Part shown: positions 24,501 to 36,400 of the stretch, in pieces
Layout of the letters: each line of letters begins with the position of its first letter
Position numbering within the stretch: position 1 is the first letter of the stretch
NCBI GenBank assembly: GCA_022385805.1
Contig: MU277681.1
Span: 134,160 to 198,159, forward strand
Origin: Pilatotrama ljubarskyi
Lineage: Eukaryota > Basidiomycota > Agaricomycetes > Polyporales > Polyporaceae
DNA: 64,000 nt
Direction of reading: 5' to 3'
The notes under the pieces: model-generated
What the model was told of the DNA's origin: nothing
What the model saw: the letters and a program-made list of their open reading frames with translations, nothing else
Database searches by the model: none
Translations under genes and position numbers: made by a program

Positions 24501-25368
24501 GCGGTGCGGCAGAACCACCAACTCCGGGCGTCGCTGCGACGGATCGGGGGCGAAATGACTCCACTGCCATCACCAAAAGCTGTTCCGAATGGGTCGGTCA
24601 ATTATACGCAGGGTCGTGGCTTTCGCGATGAAATTGAGGGCCATGTTGCATGGAGCCAGGAACTTTGAACCGAAATAACAAGCGGAGGCATTCGGTAGAC
24701 CTACCGGAGGCGTTCCGTGCATCTGGGCGTGGGAGGACTTCCTCATGGTCACCGAGAGGTTCTACAGAAGGTCTAGCAGACTCGCGAGGGACGGACCACT
24801 AGAGCGTGGCAACCTGCAGGACAGCTTTGCAGCAGTAGGCTTCATTCAAGGACGCAATGCTGTACGAGGAGCAGGATGTAACCGGCGGGACATCTCTCCG
24901 CGTGTCTGGTGGGTTAGAAAGCCGGCTGTCAGCGCGCCAAAGATCCTCGCTTCATTCCGTTGGTGGGATTGGACCGGTCTAGCTGTACAGACACCGACAT
25001 CAGGCCGGAATGAGCTGAGCTTCCCCGGACTACTGCGACTCCGGACTGAGAATCACTTACGAGGCTTGACGCGCCAAAGCAGAGGCACTAAGGGAACCTT
25101 CAACGCCGGTACCTTCGGGGACGTTCTGAATGACACCGGATCGCTCTCCGACGCGCTCATTGCCTTAAGTATTCGGTATAGGCGATATTCGACGAGGGAC
25201 ATGAGATGGACAGCGTTCAATTAGCCCGCTCGGCCTCACGTCTGCCGCCAAGCATCGGGACGTATCATTGCCAATAGCCCTCCCGTGTGATAGCGTTACC
25301 GTACAAACCGTAAGAAGTCTGGTAACACTTGAGGACGGAGCGCGAACGCGGGCCGGCAGGAACACGTA
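21587..25368. other. Gene-free tract with a short assembly gap
   Basis: About 3.8 kb upstream of the alternative oxidase gene in which I can support no gene. Frames up to 160 codons are scattered over both strands with no domain and no plausible splice partners. The first few hundred bases should contain the oxidase promoter. Confidence 0.5.
22699..22708. other. 10-base gap inside a G tract
   Basis: Ten N flanked by eight or more G on the left and G on the right. It is probably a poly-G run that the assembly could not size. Confidence 0.9.
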
Positions 25369-25858
25369 CTATGATGTGTTAGCACCCGAGCTTTGATCGG
25401 AAAGCTCTGAGCTGGGCGGTTCCAAACCGGCCAGTTTTTGTTCCTCGGGGGATAGGGAGAAGAACGACGCCTTCTGCGCTTCGAGCCACCGTCTCGGCTT
25501 GACGGATGATGTGAGCGAGTAAGAATGACGGGCGGATGGAGGAACTGACCGGCTGGAATACGTGTTCATGGTCCCCAAAATCAGCATAGAAGACGGCGTA
25601 GAGCAAGACAGCTGGAGTGCCCTAGTATCAGAACATGCCATAATCCACGTTACTGCCGGCGGCGCACGTACTAGGTATGATCAGAAAGTTGGATATCCGG
25701 GACGCTGTAGTGACCCACGTCCGCGTCTTGGGCTGTTCATCGGATGCCCCCTCTGCTGACGGCCATGGATTCGACTTTTTGCTCACTCTCCTGACGAAAG
25801 ACGGACAAGTGGGGGAGGAGCGGAGTGAGAGGCGAGGAGGACGTGCTCGCGAGAACAT
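25369..25858 (-). CDS. Small putative mitochondrial membrane protein
   Basis: Three exons, 25858-25672, 25611-25550 and 25497-25369, give 125 aa with consistent phase and consensus splice sites. The N-terminus (about 35 residues) is rich in Arg and Ser with no acidic residue, as in a mitochondrial presequence. A hydrophobic stretch around VLLYAVFYADFG may cross a membrane once. The part RRWLEAQKASFFSLSPEEQ follows, and the C-terminal end is acidic. I do not recognise the family, though the pattern fits small accessory proteins of the inner membrane. It is head-to-head with the Zn2Cys6 gene at 26117, sharing a 258-bp promoter region. Confidence 0.65.
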
Positions 25859-26116
25859 GGCGGAGGAGAGGCTCGGCACACAGGTCCGAGAGCGCCGGAG
25901 TATCAGGGGAATGGCCGCGAGAGAGTCGGGGCCGCGATCGGAGGGGTAAATAGACTTATCGGGAGAAAATAAAGGGGAAAGAAAGGGGAGCCTCGGAGGA
26001 ATCATGTCCGCTCTTTTCGGGTGTTGTTGGCGCCTGCGCACTGTGTCCGTCAGTCAGAGTGTACGACCGCCGAACACGTCCTGCGCTTGCTCACCTCCTT
26101 CTCTCCTTCCACCACC
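25859..26116. promoter_or_regulatory. Shared divergent promoter region
   Basis: 258 bp separate the start codons of the small mitochondrial-type gene (-) and the Zn2Cys6 regulator (+). An A/T-rich patch occurs near 25949-25985. No specific operator is claimed. Confidence 0.45.
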
Positions 26117-29100
26117 ATGGACTCCGTCCACGACCCCTCCCGCGGCGACTATCCCCCCCTCCCCAAGCGTCCCCGAATTTCCAACCCTCCCCCGCCGTCC
26201 GCGTTCATGATGTCTCCACAGCCAGGGCCCAGCGGAGCCGTAAACCCCGACCAAGACGGAGCGGCGGATGCCGCCTCCAAGAAGAACAGGAAGCGGCCTC
26301 TTTCATGCGGGGAATGCAGGAGGTCAGTATCCTGCCTATGTCACGCGGCGTGCGACTCATTCCCGCCGTTCGTCCGCCCAGGTTGAAGTTGAAGGTGTGC
26401 GCACGCGCATAAGGCTACCTCCGTGCCGTTCTCACATTCCCGCCGCAGTGCGATCGTGTTTTTCCGTGTCAGTCATGCTGCAAGAGAGGCTGCGCAGAGA
26501 TATGTCCAGACGGTGCTCTTACCGGCGGTAAGGGGAGCAGGTCCGTTTATGCAGTTCGCAGGTTGAGACATGCCAGTTGACGCGCCCTGACAGGTTCATC
26601 TTGGCAAACACTGAGCAGCTTCACGAGAAGATCAAGTCGATGAGTAGCCGGATACGAGAGCTTGAAGAAGCTCTCGGAGAGACTCAGCCCGGACACAGTC
26701 TCCTCCGAGACGACCTACTGCTCATAAAGAAGTCGGCCGATTTGTTCGGCGTTGAACCGCAAGCGGCACAGACCTCTGCGGCTGAAGGCAGTCGGCGCCA
26801 TGATTTCCAGCAATCCGCCGCTTCGTCAAGCTCTCCAATGAGAGAGGATGTGAGTCGTCCGACACTTTTCTGGGTGCCATGTTCTGACTTTTCGCACAGC
26901 GGCAGAGCCTCTCCCCCTCATACATGAATGGCAGCCGTGATGACTATGGCATTCCTCCGGACATCCTTCAAGTCAGCGACAGGTTCCCTGCGCCAAGTGC
27001 TATTACATACGAGCTCAACCCGGATCTACGTCAACGCATCGTCGAGATGCTGCCCACGCAGGCCGAGGCACGGTACTTGTGCGAACAAGCAGCGGAGCAC
27101 GCAGACTGGCAGTGAGTCTCCTGTTGGCATCCTTTGCTCCGTTCCCCGTGTTTCCTTTTTCACACCTCTTCAACCTTCTGCTTCGCGGCATCTTACGGCG
27201 TGACGCTGACTCAACTCTTGGCGCACAGTCAGAACTCTGACGGAAGCGACGGCGTGCCGAACATGCTTCACAGCGTCTACAACTGTTCGGTCGCGACCCT
27301 CAACCCGCACAGGCTGGCCTACTTCCTCGTTATACTCGCCATCGGCGTTTGTGTCGACCAACGCCGGAGCCACCGGTCATGGGTTCGAGATGCAGAACGC
27401 TATCACCATCTATCGAGGGCGGCGCTGTGTGAGACTTCCGTCATTGACGAACCGAGCATAGATGCGATCAACGCGCTGGTGCGTTATTCGCCTTAAGAGT
27501 GGTATTGTCGTTGTGACTGACGACTTTGACAGTTTTACATGTCACGATTTTTGACGATGTTCTCGGTGGAGAAGAAGGAAGCGGTCGAGTACGCTTGGGC
27601 GATACTTGTAAACATCTCGCCGCAAGTGAGGATGATTACCGGACGCTAACAATATCCTAACAGGGCATCGCAAGCAAGCTCGCCGTGGGTGTACGTAAAT
27701 CATAGACCCGAATGTGCCTCCGAAATGTCTACTGACCATTCTTCGTCTGACAGATTGGCCTCCGTGAGTTCCGCATTTCGCAATGACCGTCCACATGGTC
27801 CACTAACGTCCGGCGCCAGACCGTAATGCGAACCGTCTCAAGGTCATCCCGGAGGAACTGGACAAGCGGAAAACGCTCCTGTGGTGCATGCTGAACGTTG
27901 ACCACCGCCTGGTACGCATCGTTGCCGCATTTATTCCGTGCCTCGTCTAACGTCCGATGTTCTCGCCCAAAGGCGCTGATGCTGCGGCGACCTCCTTCCA
28001 TCGCGATGCGATACGTCGACGCAGACCCTCCGACCAGCAACGAGTTCGCACCACAAGGCCCCCGGGAAGACTGTGCGTGTATCTCATTCCCCTTTCCGTC
28101 TGGGACACGGCAGAACTTCCCAGCGTCGTCCTCGCAGATCAGCGGTGGCATTACACCTTCACGGCACAGTGCCTGTCTCCGATCCTTGAGGCCGTCGTCT
28201 CGCCTAACCCTCCGCCCTACACGGAGATACTCGTGCTGGATGCCCGCGTTCGGGAGTTCGGCCTGCCATCCTTCATGCAGGTCGCGCCGGGGCCGACATC
28301 AGGTAACGGACTGTGTCTGGTTCAGACGTCGACGAACGTGACACGCGAAGTCGGTGCGTGCGAACCCTAGGGTCCGTTCGGTGCTCCGGAGCTCACACGA
28401 CTATAGCAATCCTCAACCTGCACCGGCAATACTTCACACAGGCGCTCAGCGAAGGTTTGTGGGCCAACCACAGATACGCCTGCTCGGTGGTCGCCGTCTA
28501 CCAGGCGTCACTCAATCTCCTTTGGAGCCTCGAGACATACTACAGGCAGCAGCCTGAGTACTCAGTGCGGTGCCAGATTATGTGGTTCGATGGCTTGTCC
28601 GCTGCCGTAAGTTCCTGGGCTGTCAACGGCTTCTTCACATTATCCCGTGCTAAATCCTCATTGGCAGATGGCACTGTCCCTCTTGCTCTGCCGAGCGCCT
28701 CCCTCGGTGATGACATCGAACGCGCTGCTCGAGATGGCGAAAGTACTCCGACTGTACGCGGACGTCAGCGATCGATGCCCGACCGCCCTGAAAGCTCTGG
28801 TCAGTACTGAATCTCGCCTCTCTATGCCCGCTACTTACGTAACCTTGTTGTACAAACAGCCTATTCTTGAGGGCCTGTTCGAGCGCTCGCGTTCGCAGTA
28901 CCTCCAGAGCCGGTACGGGACGCACCAGGAACCGGAGGGCGACGATGAGATGTGCAAGATCGCGACGCGCACGGGCATCCTCGTCCCACCCTCCGGCTCT
29001 GGCAATACCCTAGACGTCACGCCATTCCCGTTCGAGGGCGCTCATCCGGCCCTCACACATGCTTTCCACGAAGCCATCGCAACGACGCCGCCGCCTAACG

Positions 29101-29375
29101 ATCCAATCCTTATGCCAGGGCCATTGCACCTCGTCGTCCCTACCTCCAGCTCAGGTGCCGGTATCGGACCTGGCGTCGGGGTTGGTGCGGGGATGGAGCG
29201 GAGCGGCGCGGCCTCGACTGGCTTCGGTGTGTCGGCGGAGAGATCAGGGTGCCAGAGCGACCCGTACCTCCCGATGGGAGCCGGGGTGGGCAGCCCTCCT
29301 TCGTTCGGGCTCGGGCAGAACCTGAAGTGGCTGAGCCAGGAATACTCGGACAGCGGGTGGATGACGTGGTTCTAA
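26117..29375 (+). CDS. Zn2Cys6 fungal transcription factor 1
   Basis: Fifteen exons: 26117-26322, 26382-26394, 26449-26540, 26594-26849, 26900-27111, 27229-27478, 27533-27625, 27664-27690, 27754-27763, 27820-27911, 27973-28072, 28138-28353, 28407-28606, 28668-28799 and 28860-29375. They give 804 aa. The Zn cluster is CGECRRLKLKCDRVFPCQSC with further Cys at CAEIC, split over three exons including a 13-nt exon for LKLK. A coiled-coil linker follows (IKSMSSRIRELEEALGE). The fungal_trans middle homology region contains SIGLHR-like VGIGLHR, LLWCMLNVD and REVAILNLHR. The Gly/Ser-rich tail ends SGWMTWF. It should act in the nucleus on CGG-type sites. Target genes are unknown. Exons of 10, 13 and 27 nt make it a hard case for automatic gene finders. 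Confidence 0.9.
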
Positions 29376-29707
29376 GCTGATGCTGAGCTTCGTGGCGTCG
29401 TGTGTGTGTATTTGTGCGACATTAGACTTGATCCTGCTATGTAATCTTGCTTGTCGTTCGTTATGTATGCTCTTGTCGGATGTTGCGCGGCTTGGCTGAG
29501 AATGGGCGGTGTGCCTGAGGCTGGGCGGTTTGGTATGGCGCTTGAGCTCTGTAGTACACTACACGTACGCGCATGTATGTTTGCTGAGGTTCTTCGGAAT
29601 TATTTTGCTCACACGTGAGGCTTCCACAGTATCCGTATATGCTTCTACAAGACATTTAGCGTCGCAACGTACATGTTTTGTTTGTTTTTCGACGATGACA
29701 GCGTTCA
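29376..29707. terminator. Convergent 3' region
   Basis: This 332-bp region lies between the stop codons of two convergent genes, transcription factor 1 (+) and PNP oxidase (-). It should hold both 3' ends. No distinct polyadenylation signal is claimed. Confidence 0.35.
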
Positions 29708-30564
29708 CTAGGGGGCGAGTCTTTCGACCTTCCACTTCGGAGCATCATCTGGGGATCCTTCTACACGGGTATAGCGTACTCGGTCGTGTAGACGAGACGG
29801 CTTGCCCAGCCAGAACTCAACTTCGCTGTGAAGGCGATGAGTGCTGTGATATCACATCATACAAAGTGGAAAGCATACTCGGGCACTATCCTCCACCCGC
29901 CCCAGAACTCGGGCAAAGGGACCTCACCCTCGCCAAACCGCTCCTCCAGCTTCTTCGCGCGCGCCTGGACCTCGCCGTCCTCGACGACCGTGCTCTGCCT
30001 GCTCGCCCACGCGCCGATCTGCGATCCGCGCGGGCGGCTGTGGAAGTACTGCTCGCTCTCCGCGCGGGTAACGCGCTCGGCGCGGCCGACGACGCGGACC
30101 TGCTTGTGCACCTCGCGCCAGTAGAAGGCGAGCGCGGCGCGCGGGTTCGCCGCGAGCTCGCGGCTCTTGCGGGAGGTGTAGTTGGTGTAGAAGACGAAGC
30201 CGCGGGCGTCGGCTTGCTTGAGGAGCACCACGCGAGCGGAGGGCACGCCGTCAGGCGTTGACGTGCACACGGTCATCGCTTCGGGCTCGTGGACGACGCC
30301 TTGCTGCGATACGGCGGTGAACCAGGCACGGAACTGGGCCATGGGGTCTGGGGCGACGCTGGCGGGCGAGAGGACCTCGGGCGCGTCGTATTGCTCGTGA
30401 GCGAGGATTTGGATCTTGTCCGGGCTGGGTTGCGCGATCGCGGTGGACATCTTGAGCTGTCTTCTAGACGGTATGTGTCCGCGAACAAGGCGGTTGAGGG
30501 CGGTGCGTGGTGGGACGAAAGCTCGAGAGCAGAGCGTCGGAGGGAATCGAGTCAAAGTCTGCAT
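29708..30564 (-). CDS. PDX3: Pyridoxamine/pyridoxine 5'-phosphate oxidase
   Basis: Two exons, 30564-29879 and 29825-29708, give 267 aa. The FMN enzyme oxidises PNP or PMP to pyridoxal 5'-phosphate, the last step of vitamin B6 salvage. Hallmarks are [55 protein letters not shown], and the C-terminal [18 protein letters not shown] ending RLAP. The C-terminal FMN/substrate-binding region is restored only by the short second exon. The first 38 residues are basic and look like a mitochondrial presequence. An internal Met at 30450 (MSTAIAQ) would give a cytosolic form of usual family length. All family motifs are intact. Confidence 0.95.
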
Positions 30565-33446
30565 GGTGCGCGGATCTCACACCACTCGCACTTGACGCAT
30601 TTGCACGATGAGCGGCGCGCCTCGACCCACCCAGAAGCGTACATCGCGCTCAATCCTGGTCAACTGTCCAGCGCAGACGCTTCGGTATTACGACGTCTCC
30701 CAAGTACCTCTTTCAAAGCATGCTGGCACGAAGGAAGTAACAGTAAGGAATTAGGGATATTCTGGAAGCCACGACGATGACGGTCGGAGTACTGGAGCGA
30801 GTCAGGCGCAGCTTTCCTACTATCTTATCTGATTGTGTTCTGCCCCGACAGAGACGAGATCGGAAACCCATGCAGTGTATCGATATGCTCGCAAGGGTGC
30901 CAGTTCTGTTTACCCCTAACTTAAGTACTGGCCTCCAGACTCCAGGATCGGGCGAAACGGTATCGGGAGCACCGCGGGAGGTCTGACTACAGCACACATG
31001 ATAATACGAAGGCTAATCCTATCCGATGTTCGGAAGGGGGACGCAAGTCGCCGTGAACTTGCATCAAGCTTAGAGGAGTCCCCATCCTAGTCCAGCCAGC
31101 TTTGGAAGCGACGTCAAACGCATCCCACTCACCGCCGCTCCCGGAGGATTAGGATACAGACATTTGTACCAAGCATTGCCGCGACGAAGCCCACCGTACC
31201 GCCTCAACCGATCACCTGCGCCCTCAGGGGCACGTCGAGCGACGCGCACACGATCGACGCGTACAGCAGCACGGCAGGCACCGCCGACCGCAATCAACCC
31301 GAACAAACACTGCAGCGGGCCGCCCAAGGGGGGGGGGGGGGGGCAAAGGAAGGCTGGGGAGACCTCCCCGACCGGGCTGCCCGCCGTCACGTCGACTCTC
31401 GACTGCGGCGGAACATGCGCACCTCTTGCACGATTGGGCGACGGCCAGTGCAACGAGTTAGCCGCTGTCGGGCAACTGTGAATCGGTACGTAACAAGCGT
31501 TGCGCAACGTGCAATGCTGGCACTCGCAGTCACGGTGGCTGGAGCCAGGCGGGACAGGCACGGCGGCGCTGCACCGATCGTGCGTATCGCCGGCGGACGG
31601 GTGCGTTCCTGGCCGAGTCTCCAGGGCGGGGTGGCCAATTAGGCAGGAGTCGGGCGGCGTGCTGGCTCTGCGGGTGAATGCCGCCGGGACCGGGAGGCGA
31701 GAGAGAGGCCTCGAACTTGCCTTGGTCGTGTGCGCAGTGCCACCAGATACGGCGGGAATTCGAAGGCGGTGTGTGGAAAGTAGTCAGAACTCCGTGGTAG
31801 AGCCTGATAGGTCGTTGTATGGGGTCTGCGTTAGTGTGTGAACTGCGGGCGTCGCAGGAAGGGAAACACGGCCGAGAATATGCCAGCGCGAGCATGCGCG
31901 CAGGAGGGGGACGTCCGTGCTGCCGTACTTCTGTGCCGCTGGTTGCACGGTGCGCGGCGAATCTGTGGCGTGCAACAGGCGGTTATGATGAGAGAGATAA
32001 ACGGGATGTCTTGGAAAGCCACCGGGAAGACGAGCAGTCCTTGCCACGGCCGATGCGTTGCATCGCACCGTCTCTGAGAAATCTCTGGGCCTCCGCAGGC
32101 ATACCGGCGAGGCCTCTCGACGAGACACGTCTCGCGTATCGACTGCAGGGGCAGGTTAACTGCGGCCCGTTCTTGGAGAGTCCCGATCGGCAGCCACAGC
32201 AAGAGTCTGATAGTACCTGGCAGGTCCGCAGATCAGTCGAGCCTCTGCCGGCGACTTGGTGCTGGGCGACTGTTGTACGGTGGAAGGCGGGGTGCGTAGT
32301 GCAGGCAGCGAGCGTTGCGTTGTGTTGAGCGTTGAGTAGCAACGTGCCTCCACGAGCGGTGGAGGCTGGCCACATGAGAGATGCACGAGATTGCTCGATT
32401 TGGCTGATTGTCATGATATCTTGCAGGACTGTCGGGCTGAGGCTCGGCCGAACGAAAACTGTTCGAGGGTGCGCAAAGGCGGCAAAGCTCGTGAACCAAG
32501 AAGCGCGCGCTTTGGTGCGGTCAGGTTTACGTCGGTCCGACTGGGCGCAATCGGGCATGGCTGCAGTAGAACTGCAGGATCAATCTCGACGAGCTAACGT
32601 CAGTCTCACCTGTACCATGAGCGCGGCTAACAGGGAGAGCGCGCGAGACGCATGATGAGGAAAGCACATGAGCGAGCACACGGCGGGTGGGGAAACCTGA
32701 TGCGATGCTATGGTGATGTCGCACCAGAAGAACCACCGGGGGCTTCGCAGCACACGGTGCACCAGCGCCGTATGTATGTACCGTGCAAGAGGGCGCAGTT
32801 TTGCGAAGACGGACGGAGGTTAGAAGCCACGGACGAAGGCAGTACGGGCTGGCGCGCGAGCCAAGTTCGAAAGGAATGCTCGCCCAAAATCTGTTGAACC
32901 GCACCGAGGCTGGGCGCCAACGCCACCGTGGCTTTCGAGAACGATAGCGATCACGGCCTGTCGTGATTTTAGTCTAAACAGACATTGCTGGAAAAACCGG
33001 CCACGCGAGGGCACGGACGATGCCTCTTGCAGCTGGCTTGTCGTGCGCGGGACTGGCGATGGACTGGAGGCGAATGCGCGAGTTGAGAGCGCAGGATGAT
33101 GGTGATGGTGCATTGCAACTAGCGACCGTTGCAGCCATGGCGTCTTCCAGATGGGTTCGCAGGGCGCGCAAGGGCGGTGTGACGGGGTGTGAAGAGTTCC
33201 CGGAATGGGGCGTGATGCTGAGATCGGGGACGATTTGAGATCAGGCGTCCAATGCCGAAAACAGCAAGAATTGTAACCCCGCCCAGAGTGCTCATATTGC
33301 CATAAGCAATTGCCCGACTATAGCACACACCCACCTCCTCATTTCCTCCTCCTCCGTCTCTCCCTCGCCCCGACACTCCTTCCTCCCGCCCCCGTCGCCC
33401 GCCCCGGCGCCCTCGTGGGTCTCCACAGTCCCGCCCAGGACTCGCC
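30565..33446. other. Intergenic, no gene recognised
   Basis: About 2.9 kb between divergent genes (PNP oxidase - and kelch/BTB +). Several open frames exist on both strands, but none has a domain or consistent spliced extension. It contains a 16-base poly-G run. Pyrimidine-rich sequence just before 33447 (about 33325-33400) fits a fungal CT-rich promoter or leader of the kelch gene. Confidence 0.5.
31328..31343 (+). repeat. 16-base poly-G tract
   Basis: An uninterrupted G run in the intergenic region upstream of the kelch/BTB gene. Confidence 0.9.
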
Positions 33447-36400
33447 ATGTATCCCATCTCCGACCTCACGGCTTTCTGCCGCAAGACCACGGGCGATGTT
33501 CCCCCCAAGCTGGTGGTAAGTCTACACTCGTGCGCACACGAGTCTCCTTCGTGATATACGTCTTCAGGGCGCGTCGACCACCGTGGTGGGATCCAAAATG
33601 TACCTCTACGTGAGTTGCACTCCTGTTCACGCGGGGGGAACGTCTCCTGACCGATCACACAGGGCGGACGGCTTGTATCTGAGCGCAAGATGGTCTCGGA
33701 CATCTACATGTTTGACCTGGAATCCTTCAAGTGGGAGAAGGTTGCCCAGTCTCCCGAAGATGACATTCCCCAGGCGCGCTACTTCCACAGCGCTGACACT
33801 TGTATGTGTTCACCCCGTGCGCGCACGCTGTCATGCCGCTCATCTGAAATGTAGGGCGGAACCACCTCATCATCTTCGGCGGTATGGCCATCAAGCCCCA
33901 GTCCGAGAACCCGGAGGATCTCTGCGTATTGAACGACGTCCGGCTCTTCGATCTCACCACTCGGCGCTGGCTGCCTGCTGCCCCCGTTCCCGCCGACTCC
34001 TCGCTTGTCCCCAACGCCCGTTATGCTCACCTCTCTTCCGTGACTGCCGACCGCCTCTTCATTATTGGGGGTCAGGACCTCGCGAATGTTTGGCTAGACG
34101 ATGTCTACATCTTCGACCTCAACACGAAGACCTGGATCCAGCGGCGGGACTATCCTAGACATTGCGGTACATACCGCAGCGTCGCCGTGACTGCGGACCA
34201 GCGCGTGCGTCTCCCGCAGGAAGAAACGCGTGGTGGACAGACGTCCGCAAGGCTCGGCCAAGTGGGCGCACGGTTCAAAGTTGACAAGGCTTCTGCACCC
34301 GCGGCGAATGCGACGCAGTCGGACTCTTTGATCCATCTGCCGTACTCTGCCCAGCCTACCGAAGACTATCCTTGCGACATTTTCCTCTTCAGCAACTACA
34401 ACGTGAGTCCCGGCGCAAGTTCTGTCGACACCGTGTGATTGACCCGGTTCTCCCACGCAGTTCACTGATGTTCAGCGCGAATTGGAAGTATTCACCCCGC
34501 TCTCTGATGGAGACTTTACTGTCTCTGACCGGTCTTCCTCCATGACCGGCACATCGTTCCCACCGGGTCTACGTTTCCCAACCGGCGCGATCCTCGGAAC
34601 CTACTTCATTGTGGCGGGGACGTATCTGTCACAAACCTATCAGTCGTTCTCCATCTGGGCACTCGACCTGATCAACATGACCTGGTCCCGCATAGATCCG
34701 GGAAGCGCCCTTGCATCTGGCTCGTGGTTCCGCAGCTGTCTCTGGGCGAGCGCCAACAAGTTTGTCGTCTTCGGAAACCGTAATGGCAACCTCGTCGAGG
34801 ACTACAACCGCCGCCTCCTGAGCTGGGACCACGTCACTTACATCGACCTTGAGGCGTTCGGCATCTACCAGCCGCCCCCGCTCGTGCTTGACATCCCCAT
34901 GCAGGAGCTCGGGCTCGCCGCGCTCGAGGAAGGCCTCATGGCTGACTTCGAGATCATCTGCGACGATGGCCGGAGGATCAAGTGCTCGCGGAAGCTGCTC
35001 GAGGATCGCTGGCCCTGGTTCAAGGAGCAGCGCAAGATCTTCCTGCAGGCCGCGACGCGCGCTCTCGACGCGCTGCCGTCCGTTGCGTCCCACACCCCCC
35101 TGCCCGAAGTCGCGAACGCGAACCGCCAGGAAGCGCGTCCCGATCCACGCCTCACGCCCCGAGCGTTCAACCTCTCGGAGCCGTACCCCATCACTCTGGC
35201 GCTGCTGCAGTACTTCTACTCGATGGCTCTGATCACACCGTTGCAGCACGCGCCCGCCGTGCTCAGCCAGCTGCTCCTGCTGTCGAGCACGTACCAGCTC
35301 ACGCACCTGCAGTCGCTCGTCAAGCACGCGATGCATCGTGCGCTGAGCTATGCGACGTCCGTCGGTATCTACGGCGTCTCTACCTTGTGCAGCTGCCGTA
35401 GTCTTCAAATTCGGTGAGTCTGGATTTTTCCGATTGCCTGGACCCAGTGCTCCAGGCACGACCGTGAATGACATGCTCACATGTATTCTCGTTCCTTCTC
35501 TAGAGCACTCCGAGTCGTCATGGTACGCCACTGTTCCCTTGCGTTCCTGGAGACAACGAGGTTACTGACTGTGTCGTCTTGCAATTCACAGGCATACAGC
35601 CAGAAGCGGCCCACTGGCGTTCGCTCGAAGGCGGAGAAGGACGGATCGGCTGGCGGAAGGGGATCCGACCAGAACGGCAACGGTGGTGGCGGCGGCAGTC
35701 GCTTGGACGCAGCCAGTGCGGCCCGTCCCCGTGGCATGTCGGACGCCTCGTATATGCGCAGTCCTAGCGATTTCAGTTCCTCAACTTCGCGTGGGTATGG
35801 CAGAGGAGCATCAGGTATGTCTTTGCTGGCAGCAGCGATCATACGGGATGGCGCTGATGGCAACCCAGGTCCCGAGCCGATGCTGGGCTTGGCTGATCTT
35901 CAGGAGTTCGGTATCCCTGCAGGACACAACCCGAAGAGGGTATCCGACGGTTCGATGGTGTTGCCTCGCATGACCGAAGACTCCATCCTCGATCTCGCTC
36001 ACCATCATGGTACGTCTGCCTCTTGCTTCTGGATGGGTCGCGATGCTGAGCGTCGGATTCTAGTGCCGCCGCCGCCTCCCCCTCCTGCGATGCCACTTCC
36101 GAGCCCGCCGGTCGCGAGCCCGACGCGCATGGCTTCGCTCGACAACTTCTCGGAACGTGAGCGCAGATCCCCGGCGCCCGCGATCAAACCGCTTTCCCCG
36201 CCCCCGATGAAGGCTCCCTCCCCGCCTCCGGTCGTCCGAAAGACGCCTACGCCGCCTGTGAGGCCGTTCAGCGTCATGTCGCAGTCTACTGAGCAGGACC
36301 TGCTCGCAATTGCCGAGCTCCTGTCGCCCAGCGTCGACGTGAGCAACGGCGAAAACGCAACGCCTGCTCCGGAATCTGCTTCTGCTTCCGAGCTGGAAGC

